From NCBI GenBank assembly GCA_041753075.1, contig JBGSVE010000011.1, forward strand, positions 1 to 64,000: 64,000 nucleotides of DNA. The letters run 5' to 3'. The position numbers and the translations under genes are program-made. Position 1 is the stretch's first letter, and each line of letters begins with the position of its first letter. The notes beneath the pieces were generated by a model. It searched no databases. It saw nothing but the letters and a program-made list of their open reading frames with translations, and was not told the DNA's origin. Of this stretch, positions 35,291 to 43,455 are shown one piece after another. The DNA is from UBA6163 sp041753075. Lineage in GTDB: Bacteria; Planctomycetota; Planctomycetia; Pirellulales; Pirellulaceae.

Positions 35291-37074
35291 CCAACGATCC
35301 TTCGTTGATACAGAAACCACTCGCCCACGACGAATACCAAACCCAGACAAGCCAAATAAAACCAAGGCAAACGACTGCCTGCACCGGAGAATTTTACATC
35401 GGCTTCGGTGTTTTTCAATTGCGGCGTCAAATCCGTTTCGGCGGCGTCACAGAGGTTCACGGCGACGGTCATTTCAGCATACACTGGCATCAAGCCGACC
35501 ATGTCAAACGGGCCGACTGTCTGGGTAGCTTGAGGGGCAAGATCCGCTTCGCTTTGCGCGGCCGAGGTTGTGGTGGCAATGGTGACGACTTCGCCAGTTC
35601 GCAGCGCCCGTTGGATTTCGCCGGTGCGTTGTAAAAACCAATTGACCGCGTTGGTCATTAGCACGGGAAATGCGATTCGCAGTGGCAGGTCGCTGGCGTC
35701 CAAGTCGGCGGCCAACACAACGACGCGATCTTGATCGCGGACCACTGTCGCGAGCAAGCTTGCACCCGAAGCATCGACCAGCAAACGCGACGCGGACTCA
35801 TCGAGTTCAAGCGACCGAGCGCCCGGCAATGCGACGTTGACCAATTGGACATGCGGCAACAGTGGTGAACTGGAGTCTTGTTTGGCCACGATCGGATCTT
35901 CGATCTCGCTGCCAAGTTTCCACAAGTCGCAATCGCTTTGCGGATCGATCACCAACACCGCACCGCTGGGCAGCGACGGGGCGGCGATGTGATTGAGCAC
36001 AATAAAACCGCCTGCGGGTGACTCGCTCGGCGGGGTCGTCGTGACCGTCAAATCGACTTGCGGTATCGCCCGCAGCACGCTGACCAAATACAAACTCGGC
36101 GTCTGGGTCACAAGCGTGACGGGAATTCGCGGACGTGACGGCAGGACCGCGCGGGCCAGATTGTCTGTCGCCAAGGCGTCGTTCACATCCAATGCCGCGG
36201 TCAGCACGCCGCCGCTTGCCGACGCCCCGACGATCGTTTTTTGCCAACGCTGGCCCGCCGCAAGCGTTAGCGGAATGACATCGACCAACTCACCAGCCAA
36301 CTCGAACGACAGGCGACATTTGGTTTCGCTTTGTCCAGCATTAAGGACTTCGACGAACGTGGCGTAACCGATCGGATCGACGAGCGACCTGCGCACGGCT
36401 AGGGACACGATGCCGATGTTTTCCAGAGGACCGCCGATGCCGATTAGCTGGATATCCTTGTCGGCGGTGAATTCATTTGCCGAGTCAAAACAAAGGTCAC
36501 TGAACACGACAATCAAGCGTCGATCGGGCGAGCGAGTCAATCGCTTCGCAGTGGCGATTGCTTCAGCGACTTTGGTCGGTCCGTCGGTCACGGCAAGCTG
36601 ATTGATCGCCTCGCGGATCGCGGGCACAAAGTCAGTCATGCCAACGACAACGCGAACGTTGCTGCCCGCCGTGACCAAAGCGACTTCATCGCCATCACGA
36701 AGCGAATTGATCGATTGCAGCGCCTTGGCTTTGGCTTGCTCAAATCGCGAGACACCGCCAAGCTCGGTCGCCGCCATGCTGGCCGAGTTATCAAGCACGA
36801 TCACGACCTGTTTCGTCTGTTGTCGTTGGCCTCGCCACAGCGGATCGACAATCGCGCCGACGAGTAACGCCAAAAACGCCAATTGCAATAGCAGACTCAA
36901 CAAATGCCGCAGCCGCTGCCACAACGATCTCTGTCGTTTCTCATCGAACAATTGGTCCCAAAACAACAGCGTCGAAACCGGTTGTTTGCGCAAGCGGGTT
37001 CGCAGCACATACAAGACCACAATCGGAATTGCGACGGCAAGCCAAACCAATCGTTGTGGCGATGCAAATTCCAT
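35287..37074 (-). CDS. BatA/VWA-type membrane protein
   Basis: A 595-residue protein. It starts with the BatA N-terminal region (residues 1-90): MEFASPQRLVWLAVAIPIVV, a basic linker, and a second membrane segment. A VWA domain follows (QVVIVLDNSASMAATELGG at about residue 89, the DxSxS MIDAS). A beta-rich middle and a C-terminal membrane segment (LACLGLVFVVGEWFLY) complete it. BatA-type proteins often pair with MoxR ATPases. It starts 3 bases after the DUF58 gene ends and overlaps the next gene by 4 bases, so translation is tightly linked. Confidence 0.9.
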   Translation of the reverse strand: MEFASPQRLVWLAVAIPIVVLYVLRTRLRKQPVSTLLFWDQLFDEKRQRSLWQRLRHLLSLLLQLAFLALLVGAIVDPLWRGQRQQTKQVVIVLDNSASMAATELGGVSRFEQAKAKALQSINSLRDGDEVALVTAGSNVRVVVGMTDFVPAIREAINQLAVTDGPTKVAEAIATAKRLTRSPDRRLIVVFSDLCFDSANEFTADKDIQLIGIGGPLENIGIVSLAVRRSLVDPIGYATFVEVLNAGQSETKCRLSFELAGELVDVIPLTLAAGQRWQKTIVGASASGGVLTAALDVNDALATDNLARAVLPSRPRIPVTLVTQTPSLYLVSVLRAIPQVDLTVTTTPPSESPAGGFIVLNHIAAPSLPSGAVLVIDPQSDCDLWKLGSEIEDPIVAKQDSSSPLLPHVQLVNVALPGARSLELDESASRLLVDASGASLLATVVRDQDRVVVLAADLDASDLPLRIAFPVLMTNAVNWFLQRTGEIQRALRTGEVVTIATTTSAAQSEADLAPQATQTVGPFDMVGLMPVYAEMTVAVNLCDAAETDLTPQLKNTEADVKFSGAGSRLPWFYLACLGLVFVVGEWFLYQRRIVG

Positions 37075-37077
37075 GTC

Positions 37078-37971
37078 TCAGCCCACCGCTCCGGCGACGC
37101 GCATCATCTTGAGCATCACGTCATCAAACGGCACATCATTGGTCGCACGCGTGTAGCTAAGACCGTAAGTGTTACAGTAGGTTTCCGTCTCGCGCAGAAA
37201 ACTCTGGAACAGGTTTTCGTACTGGCGCAGCTTCCGCTCGGTGACGGTGACCTTGCGAGTCTGGCCCGACTCGATGTCACGCAGTTCAATGTCACCGAGC
37301 CATTGCGGTTTGGCTTCGGTCAACGTGTGGACTTGAATCAGGTGCGGTTCGAACTTGCGATGTCGCAACAAATCGATGCCCGCACGAAAACCGGCTTGGT
37401 CAAACAGGTCGCTGACGACCAGCACAAGGCCGGTTCGTGGTGCTCGCCGAGAAAAATCTCCGGCGACGGCGGCAAGATTTGTTGCATCACCGGACGTATT
37501 CAGTTTTTCCAAAAATCGCAACATGCCCAGGGCATTGTCCTTGCCACGCATTAGCGGCAACGTTGCGCCGATGCGATTGTCGTAGGCGAAAATCGCGACT
37601 CGATCGAGGTCAGCCAACGCGATATAGGCCAAGGCGGCGACAAGCTGTCTGGCAAAATCAAATTTTGAAACCACTGATTTACCCGTGGAGTCAACCGGTG
37701 AATCCATGCTGCGGCTAGTGTCCAGCAAGATGTAGACGTGCAGGTCTTCCTCTTCTTGAAATCGTTTAAGTAACAGGTCACCATGCCGCGCATAAACGTT
37801 CCAATCCAGGTAGCGCAAGTCATCGCCGTGGATGTATTCGCGGTGATCCGAAAACTCGACGCCGCCACCGGTTTGCTTCGTCCGCCGCTGGGCCAGCAAT
37901 TGTCCTTTGAAGACACGCTTGGACAACAGCGACAGATACTCCAATCGCTTCAGGAACTCGGAGTCAAACAC
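37078..37971 (-). CDS. DUF58 domain protein
   Basis: A 297-residue soluble protein with the DUF58 hallmark: GVEFSDHREYIHGDDLRYLD, followed by the typical WNVYARHGDLLLKRFQEEED and a VWA-like IIL-D-TSRSM block (YILLDTSRSMDS). DUF58 proteins are constant partners of MoxR ATPases; the combined system may insert metals or mature envelope proteins, but this is not proven. GTG 37971 is used, since no ATG lies near. It is 6 bases after the MoxR gene. Confidence 0.92.
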   Translation of the reverse strand: MFDSEFLKRLEYLSLLSKRVFKGQLLAQRRTKQTGGGVEFSDHREYIHGDDLRYLDWNVYARHGDLLLKRFQEEEDLHVYILLDTSRSMDSPVDSTGKSVVSKFDFARQLVAALAYIALADLDRVAIFAYDNRIGATLPLMRGKDNALGMLRFLEKLNTSGDATNLAAVAGDFSRRAPRTGLVLVVSDLFDQAGFRAGIDLLRHRKFEPHLIQVHTLTEAKPQWLGDIELRDIESGQTRKVTVTERKLRQYENLFQSFLRETETYCNTYGLSYTRATNDVPFDDVMLKMMRVAGAVG

Positions 37972-37977
37972 GAGTGG

Positions 37978-38985
37978 CTACGCCGTTTGGAGCTGGGGAG
38001 CGGATTGCAACAGGTCGTCGATGATATCATCGGTCTTGATTGCTTCGGCTTGACCTTCGAAGTTAAGCATCAAGCGATGACGCAGCACACCCTTGGCAAC
38101 GGCGCGAATGTCATCGGTCGCGACATGATAACGATCATCGAGAGCCGCATTGATCTTCGCGCCCAGGATCAAGCCTTGAGCACCACGCGGACTGCTGCCA
38201 TAGCGAATGAATTGCCGTACCATTGGTGAGGCGATCTCTTGATCGGGATGCGATCTCAACACTAACTCGATTGCATAGCGTCGCACCGCATCGCCGATTT
38301 GAATCCGGCGACTGAGCTTGCTCATTGCCAACACGCGATCGGCGGACAACACGCTTGATGCCGTTGGCTGCGTCACATCGGTGGTGCGGTCCATGATCGT
38401 TTCCAATTCGCTTGTCGTTGGAAACGGAACCACTAACTTGAACAAGAAGCGATCCAGTTGCGCTTCGGGCAATGGATAGGTGCCTTCCATCTCGAGCGGA
38501 TTCTGCGTCGCCAGCACAAAAAACACGCCTTCGAGTTGATGGCTAATACCGGCGACGGTGACGCTGTGTTCCTGCATCGCTTCGAGTAGTGCCGACTGCG
38601 TCTTGGGCGTGGCGCGATTGATCTCATCGGCGAGCACGATATTGGCGAACAAGGGACCGCGTTGAAATTGAAACGCCTTCCCGCCGTGTTCATTTTCAAT
38701 CAGGATGTTCGTCCCAATTAAATCTGCGGGCATGAGGTCGGGCGTAAATTGGATGCGCGAGAACTTGGCATCGATGGTTTCGGCAAGTGTCCTCACAAGC
38801 ATCGTCTTGCCGAGCCCCGGGACGCCTTCGAGCAGCACGTGGCCACCGGCGATCATTGCCGTCAGCACACCATCAACGATTGCCCGTTGGCCAACGATGA
38901 CCTGCGAGACTTGTTCGCGAAGTTTGCGAAAGTCATCACGAAAATCTCGCAGCTCGTCGCGCAGTCCGGGAACAACTTCGGTCAT
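37978..38985 (-). CDS. MoxR family AAA ATPase
   Basis: A 335-residue AAA+ ATPase of the MoxR family. Walker A is GVPGLGKT (54-61), Walker B LADE at about 118-121 (VLADEINRATPKTQ). The sensor region lies near ATQNPLEMEGTYPLPEAQLDRF, typical of MoxR. These proteins act as chaperone-like ATPases with DUF58 and VWA partners. The ATG at 38985 is preferred over an in-frame TTG at 38994. This is the first gene of a four-gene minus-strand operon with spacing of 6 bases or less. Confidence 0.95.
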   Translation of the reverse strand: MTEVVPGLRDELRDFRDDFRKLREQVSQVIVGQRAIVDGVLTAMIAGGHVLLEGVPGLGKTMLVRTLAETIDAKFSRIQFTPDLMPADLIGTNILIENEHGGKAFQFQRGPLFANIVLADEINRATPKTQSALLEAMQEHSVTVAGISHQLEGVFFVLATQNPLEMEGTYPLPEAQLDRFLFKLVVPFPTTSELETIMDRTTDVTQPTASSVLSADRVLAMSKLSRRIQIGDAVRRYAIELVLRSHPDQEIASPMVRQFIRYGSSPRGAQGLILGAKINAALDDRYHVATDDIRAVAKGVLRHRLMLNFEGQAEAIKTDDIIDDLLQSAPQLQTA

Positions 38986-39131
38986 CAGCGGCAAATCCAG
39001 AAGAGGAAATAGTCCAACAAGACAACGACACTATAACGGGCGATTAGGCAAGAAAAAACCGCGCCGCCGCCGGGCAACGTGGTTTCAACGTTTTTTGGCG
39101 TGATTCAATCAGGGTGAAAAAACGCCGCAAA

Positions 39132-39572
39132 CTAAGGTTTCTCATCGCGATCGGATGCTTCAATTGAATTGAAGATCTCGTTGGCCGACTTGTAAATCGT
39201 CTCCGGATCAACCAAGCGTGGCTCGTTGATCGTCGCAGTTGAATCGTTGCCAAGGGTGCGAAAAAAGCAGCTTTCGTAACCTTCGTGGCAGGCCGCTCCC
39301 TGCTGAATGACATGCAAAAGAATGCAATCGGCGTCGCAGTCGATCTGAATTCGAACGACTTTTTGGCGGTGGCCACTGGTTTCGCCCTTGCGCCACAGAG
39401 CCTGGCGACTGCGGCTGTAATAACAAGCCTGGCCGGTTGCCGAGGTTTCCTCAAACGCTTCGCGATTCATCCAAGCCATCATCAAGACGCGACCGCTGGC
39501 GTGATCTTGTGCAATCGCGGGCAACAAACCGCCGTAGCCTGAGGCGAAGTCAGGAACGATTGGAGTTGACAT
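39132..39572 (-). CDS. hisI: Phosphoribosyl-AMP cyclohydrolase
   Basis: A 146-residue enzyme of histidine biosynthesis that opens the purine ring of phosphoribosyl-AMP. The family motifs are intact: MAWMNREAF, YYSRSRQALWRKGETSGH, DCDADCILLHVIQQGAACH and SCFFR. The Cys and Asp residues bind Zn2+ and Mg2+. Length is that of the stand-alone, non-fused form. No other his gene is nearby. It is divergent from a glycosyltransferase-like gene with about 190 bases between. Confidence 0.96.
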   Translation of the reverse strand: MSTPIVPDFASGYGGLLPAIAQDHASGRVLMMAWMNREAFEETSATGQACYYSRSRQALWRKGETSGHRQKVVRIQIDCDADCILLHVIQQGAACHEGYESCFFRTLGNDSTATINEPRLVDPETIYKSANEIFNSIEASDRDEKP

Positions 39573-39764
39573 AAATACTACCTACAAACCTAATGAACAG
39601 AATCGTTACAAACTGAACAAACCGAAAACGTAGACAATCGCTGTATCGACTAGGGACAGACTAATGTGTGTGCCGAATCACCACGATACCTCCCACTGAA
39701 GTATTGAAGTTCGCGATCGAGACCGGACCTAGGTGCTTCCTGACTAACATCGCGAGTCCCCTTG

Positions 39765-40349
39765 ATGAAGGTTCAACCAAAGGTTTCGGTCGTGCTGCCC
39801 GTTCGCGACGCCGAACACCGGATCGCTGGCGAAGTTCACCGCATCCTCGATGCATTGGCCGATTTGTCGCGGCTGCCCAGCGAAGTCATTGTCGTCGACG
39901 ATGGCAGCCATGATTCGACACCTGAAATACTAAACGAAATCTCGACGCTATATCCTCAAGTCAGGATCGCGCGGCATCCCAAACCGCGCGGTATCGAGGC
40001 CGCCGGACAAACAGGGCTCGAAAAAGCGACCGGCGAGATTGTCTTTATTCAGGAAGGCAACCGACCGGTTCGTGTCGAGGACATGCGGCGGCTGTTTAAG
40101 CTCGCCGAGGACAACACGATCGTCGCAGCCCGCGCCGAGTCAACACCACGACCGATCGGAGGAGCGCTGCTGCGTCGATTGCGCGCCTGGGGAGCTGCCG
40201 CCGCCGATTCGCTCGAAGCCGAAGTGCCAGTAACAGAGCAGACCAGCTTGCAGATGATTCGCCGTCCCCATTTGCAACATCTTTCCGGTCCGCTGGCTCC
40301 CAACTTGACGCTCAAAAGCGAATCCTTCACGACCACCTCGGTGCTGTAG
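39765..40349 (+). CDS. Glycosyltransferase family 2-like protein, degenerate
   Basis: A 194-residue protein of the GT-A fold. The N-terminus is a typical GT2 start (KVSVVLPVRDAE, then VIVVDDGSHDST). After the usual IVFIQEG position, where GT2 enzymes have the metal-binding DxD in a DADxQH context, this protein has QEGNRPVR, so the acidic pair is absent. The C-terminal acceptor part is also shorter than in full GT2 enzymes (about 230-320 residues). ATG at 39765 is used, with an in-frame TTG just before. It may be a non-catalytic relative or a nucleotide-sugar-binding remnant; I would not call it an active glycosyltransferase. Confidence 0.75.
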   Translation: MKVQPKVSVVLPVRDAEHRIAGEVHRILDALADLSRLPSEVIVVDDGSHDSTPEILNEISTLYPQVRIARHPKPRGIEAAGQTGLEKATGEIVFIQEGNRPVRVEDMRRLFKLAEDNTIVAARAESTPRPIGGALLRRLRAWGAAAADSLEAEVPVTEQTSLQMIRRPHLQHLSGPLAPNLTLKSESFTTTSVL

Positions 40350-40379
40350 AGACGTGATGGCAGAAAGTAGGATGCATTT

Positions 40380-41210
40380 TTGGCAGAACAGGAAAAAACG
40401 CGTGAGCTATCGAGTAAAGCCAACGCATTGGTCGTGTCTTACAGAGGAATTCGTCGAGCCGTCGGATTTAGTGGCCTGCTGCTACCAATCGTATTAGGAC
40501 CGATCGGTTGGATTCTAGGAATTGAAATCCAGGACAATATGAGCAGCTACTATCACACTCCATTGCGAGATGTGTTTGTCGGTACTCTGTGTGGGATGGG
40601 CGTGTTTTTGTTTGTTTACCGTGGCCATGATTGGATCGAAGACTGGACAGCAAACATCGCCGGAGCTGCAGCCTTGGCTGTCGCGTTTTTTCCGCTGGAC
40701 GAAAACAGTGATCCGTTGGTTCAAAAATCCATTGCTGGATACATGCATACGCTCAGCGGCGGTGTCTTTTTTTTGACATTGGCGTTCTATTCGTTGGTCC
40801 ATTTTCCCAAATCAAAGTCGCAAATTTCCGAATCGGAACCGCATCCGTGGGAGCGAAATTTTTTCTATCGGACCAGCGGTATCGTGATCGTGCTGGCGAT
40901 GATTGCAATGGGCAGCTACATGTTCCTAGTTCCCCGAGCGTGGAAAACGCTGCTGAATGACTACAATTTTTTGTTCTGGATGGAATGGTTGGCGGTTTGG
41001 TCATTTGCGGCGGCGTGGTTGACCAAAGGACGTGTCATCATCGCCGAGATCGCCGTGGAATTATTTTCACTACCGCGTGAGTTGCTCGGCGAGAAAATTC
41101 GTGAGTTAAGCGTTCAGCGGCATCGACCACTAATCACGGGGATAATGACCCGTGACAACGCCGAAGGCGCCCAGGAGCAACCGAATCAATGCGATGAGCA
41201 AGGTAGTTAG
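40380..41210 (+). CDS. Conserved membrane protein, DUF998-like
   Basis: A 276-residue protein with about six membrane segments. The SSYYHTPLRDVFVGTLCGMG segment, with a Y-Y pair before PLRDVFVG, is the hallmark of a widespread membrane family. The C-terminus is soluble and polar. TTG at 40380 is the only start in the frame that gives the full N-terminal region, and an AGTAGGA site sits 7 bases before it. The role is unknown. The preceding gene ends 30 bases upstream. Confidence 0.78.
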   Translation: MAEQEKTRELSSKANALVVSYRGIRRAVGFSGLLLPIVLGPIGWILGIEIQDNMSSYYHTPLRDVFVGTLCGMGVFLFVYRGHDWIEDWTANIAGAAALAVAFFPLDENSDPLVQKSIAGYMHTLSGGVFFLTLAFYSLVHFPKSKSQISESEPHPWERNFFYRTSGIVIVLAMIAMGSYMFLVPRAWKTLLNDYNFLFWMEWLAVWSFAAAWLTKGRVIIAEIAVELFSLPRELLGEKIRELSVQRHRPLITGIMTRDNAEGAQEQPNQCDEQGS

Positions 41211-41233
41211 CAACGGGTGACAAAAATTATAGA

Positions 41234-41285
41234 GCGGTTATCCCCAACCGTTTGGCAGCGCACCAGCGGCTTGCGCCAAACCGCT
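41234..41285. repeat. GAACnnTTG family hairpins, copy 4 (degenerate)
   Basis: CGGTT (41235-41239) and AACCG (41246-41250) pair around ATCCCC, and GTTTGGC (41250-41256) pairs with GCCAAAC (41275-41281) further on. The order (first hairpin with TCCC core, then a CAGCGG-type hairpin, then a distal arm) follows copy 1, but the outer GTAGAAC ends are degraded. It begins 23 bases after the preceding stop codon and lies in front of the end of pyrD, so it may also end both transcripts. Confidence 0.5.
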
Positions 41286-41297
41286 CACTTGCAAACC

Positions 41298-42254
41298 CTA
41301 GGGCGTTTTCGTCGCGTCAAGAGTTCCCACGATGTCGCGCACGGTTCCGGCACCAAGCTCCTTGATGGCCATGGGCAAGGCGTCGAGGATCTGCATGGAA
41401 ACTTGCGGCGAATAGTAGTTTGCGGTGCCAATTTGAATCGCCGACGCGCCGGCAACAATGAACTGCATCACGTCGTCGATATTTGCGATACCGCCGATTC
41501 CGATGATTGGCACATTGACGGCGGAACGAACTTGATGGACACAGCGTAGCGCAATCGGCTTGATTGCCGGACCGCTCATGCCACCAAGTGTGTTGCCGAG
41601 CATCGGGCGGCGACGACGCCAATCAATCGCCATCGCCAAAACCGTGTTGATTAAACAAACGGCGTCAGCACCGCCGTCCGCCGCGCCGCGCGCGATATCG
41701 GCGATCTGCGTCACATTGGGAGTTAATTTGGCCAGGATCGGAACGTTGCACCGCGCCCGCACGGCGGTTACGACGCGACAACATGACTGAGCATCGGTGC
41801 CAAAATCAACTCCTCCGCTGACATTCGGACAGGAAAGATTCAACTCGATCGCCGCCACACCGTCGCAGGCACCGACGCGTTCCGCAAGTTCGACAAAATC
41901 GTCCGCCGTGCGACCAGCGACACTCACGATGATCGATGTACCAATGTTGCGGAGGTAAGGTAGATGGTGGTCGATGAATGTTTCAACGCCATCGTTATCA
42001 AGACCGATCGCGTTGAGTAAACCGCCGGTGACTTCGACGGTGCGCCACGGGGCGTTGCCAATCCGCGGTTGGGCGGTAATGGTTTTTGGCAAAATGCCGC
42101 CGAGGCGTTTGCAGTCAACGATGCCTGCCATTTCGCGCGCATAGCCGAAGGTGCCTGAGGCGACCAACACGGGATTGGCCAGCGACAATCGGCCGAGCGA
42201 AACGGACAGATCAACAGCTTGGGTCATCGCTGGGTCGACATTGCTCAGGTGCAT
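41298..42254 (-). CDS. pyrD: Dihydroorotate dehydrogenase, class 1B type
   Basis: A 318-residue enzyme of pyrimidine synthesis, oxidising dihydroorotate to orotate with FMN. The class 1 features are present: NPVLVASGTFGYAREM, ELNLSCPNVSGG with the catalytic Cys, GLDNDG, and PIIGIGGIANIDDVMQFI for phosphate binding. The Cys at the active site points to the class 1 group, whose 1B members act with a PyrK electron-transfer subunit (no pyrK here). ATG 42254 overlaps the upstream coaB-like gene by 10 bases; ATG 42227 (MTQAVDLSV) is a likely alternative, close to the usual N-terminus. Confidence 0.95.
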   Translation of the reverse strand: MHLSNVDPAMTQAVDLSVSLGRLSLANPVLVASGTFGYAREMAGIVDCKRLGGILPKTITAQPRIGNAPWRTVEVTGGLLNAIGLDNDGVETFIDHHLPYLRNIGTSIIVSVAGRTADDFVELAERVGACDGVAAIELNLSCPNVSGGVDFGTDAQSCCRVVTAVRARCNVPILAKLTPNVTQIADIARGAADGGADAVCLINTVLAMAIDWRRRRPMLGNTLGGMSGPAIKPIALRCVHQVRSAVNVPIIGIGGIANIDDVMQFIVAGASAIQIGTANYYSPQVSMQILDALPMAIKELGAGTVRDIVGTLDATKTP

Positions 42255-42895
42255 TGTTTAGTTATGGAGTAAATCAAACGTCGATCAATTTCGCGCACGA
42301 TCGAATTCGCGACCGATTGCTTGGTTCCCGCAAACGCGGCCACCAGCGAACCATCGGCGGCAAGCAATTCCACCTCGTTGTGGTTGGAGTCGATCGCGGT
42401 GGGACCGTTGCTGACGATCAAGTCGCAATGCTTTTTCTCGAGCTTAACGATTGCCCGAAAACGACGGTCGTCGGACTCCAACGCAAACCCCACGACCCAT
42501 TGGCGAGCCGATTTTTGCTGGCCAAGCGTTGCCACAACATCGGGTGTTTCGACAAGATGAAAAATCAACGGCTCACCTGTCTTAGAGATTTTTTGTTGGG
42601 CAACTTTTTGCGGTTCGTAATCGCAGGGAGCCGCCGCACCAATCGCTCCATCACATTTCGGAAACTCAGCGACGGCTGCGGCGAGCATTTCAGCGGTAGT
42701 AACAACGGGAATCAATCGCGCGGCCTTGGGATATTGGACCGCGACAGGCCCAGAGATGATGACCACTTCGTGCTGCTTCGCCAAACAGGCTCGCGCCAGC
42801 GCCGCGCCCATCCGCCCGCTTGACGCATTGGTCAAGTAGCGAACCGGATCCAAGTATTGACGCGTTGGTCCCGAGGTGATCAGGATTCTAGCCAC
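42245..42895 (-). CDS. Phosphopantothenate-cysteine ligase domain protein
   Basis: A 216-residue protein that matches the CoaB half of CoaBC: ILITSGPTRQYLDPVRYLTN, SSGRMG, and AAPCDYEP near residue 88, where the CoaB signature is AAVADY. CoaB joins phosphopantothenate and cysteine for coenzyme A synthesis. In most bacteria CoaB is fused to the decarboxylase CoaC; here it stands alone, so a separate CoaC must exist if it serves this role. GTG 42895 is the natural start (VARILITSGPT). It overlaps pyrD by 10 bases. Confidence 0.85.
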   Translation of the reverse strand: MARILITSGPTRQYLDPVRYLTNASSGRMGAALARACLAKQHEVVIISGPVAVQYPKAARLIPVVTTAEMLAAAVAEFPKCDGAIGAAAPCDYEPQKVAQQKISKTGEPLIFHLVETPDVVATLGQQKSARQWVVGFALESDDRRFRAIVKLEKKHCDLIVSNGPTAIDSNHNEVELLAADGSLVAAFAGTKQSVANSIVREIDRRLIYSITKQCT

Positions 42896-42923
42896 TGAGG
42901 AGTCCCTTTTCCGCTCACAGCTA

Positions 42924-43268
42924 TTACTTCTTAAGTTCGCGATCGATCAATCGGTTAACTTCCGGTCCATCGAGGCCCGCTTTTGCCGCCACGAGCGCGA
43001 ACAATCGCTTCTCGGGCTCTTCAAGAGATCCGTCGGCGGCCATCATTCGCAGCAAATCGACGAGCAACGCTTCGCGCTCCGCTGGCGTGCTGGGCAACGA
43101 TACTTTGGCGTCGTCAGCGAGTGCGAACTGCAGTGCTTTTTTCAGTTCCGGTTCACCGAGTCCGAGTTCCTGGCAACGATCAGCCAACAAATTGACTTCT
43201 CGTTCGCCGAGTGACCCATCGGCGACGGCCATCACGACAAGGTTGCGAAGTTGTTCGTTTGCGTTCAT
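42924..43268 (-). CDS. TerB-like protein
   Basis: A 114-residue all-helical protein with a TerB-type repeat: RNLVVMAVADGSLGEREVNL and LLRMMAADGSLEEPEKRLF both carry the ADGSLxExE core of tellurite-resistance TerB domains, here twice in tandem. TerB domains are found in membrane-stress and phage-defence proteins and bind metal. ATG 43268 (MNANEQL) is chosen; an upstream start at 43343 adds 25 residues without family match. The gene is 28 bases upstream of the coaB-like gene on the same strand. Confidence 0.82.
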   Translation of the reverse strand: MNANEQLRNLVVMAVADGSLGEREVNLLADRCQELGLGEPELKKALQFALADDAKVSLPSTPAEREALLVDLLRMMAADGSLEEPEKRLFALVAAKAGLDGPEVNRLIDRELKK

Positions 43269-43455
43269 GTCTGGAGAGTAGAAGAAGCGTTGCAATTTGC
43301 GTTGGGCCGCAGTTTGGCGGTATTCAGTGGAGATGGGAAGCATAGCAAGACGGTATTCGTCGATTTTGGACTTGTGGTCGAGTATGCGGTTTGGCTAGTT
43401 CCAATGCGTTGGGCGCAAGAATTCACAAAGTTACTCGTGGCGACGCGGAAGTAAA

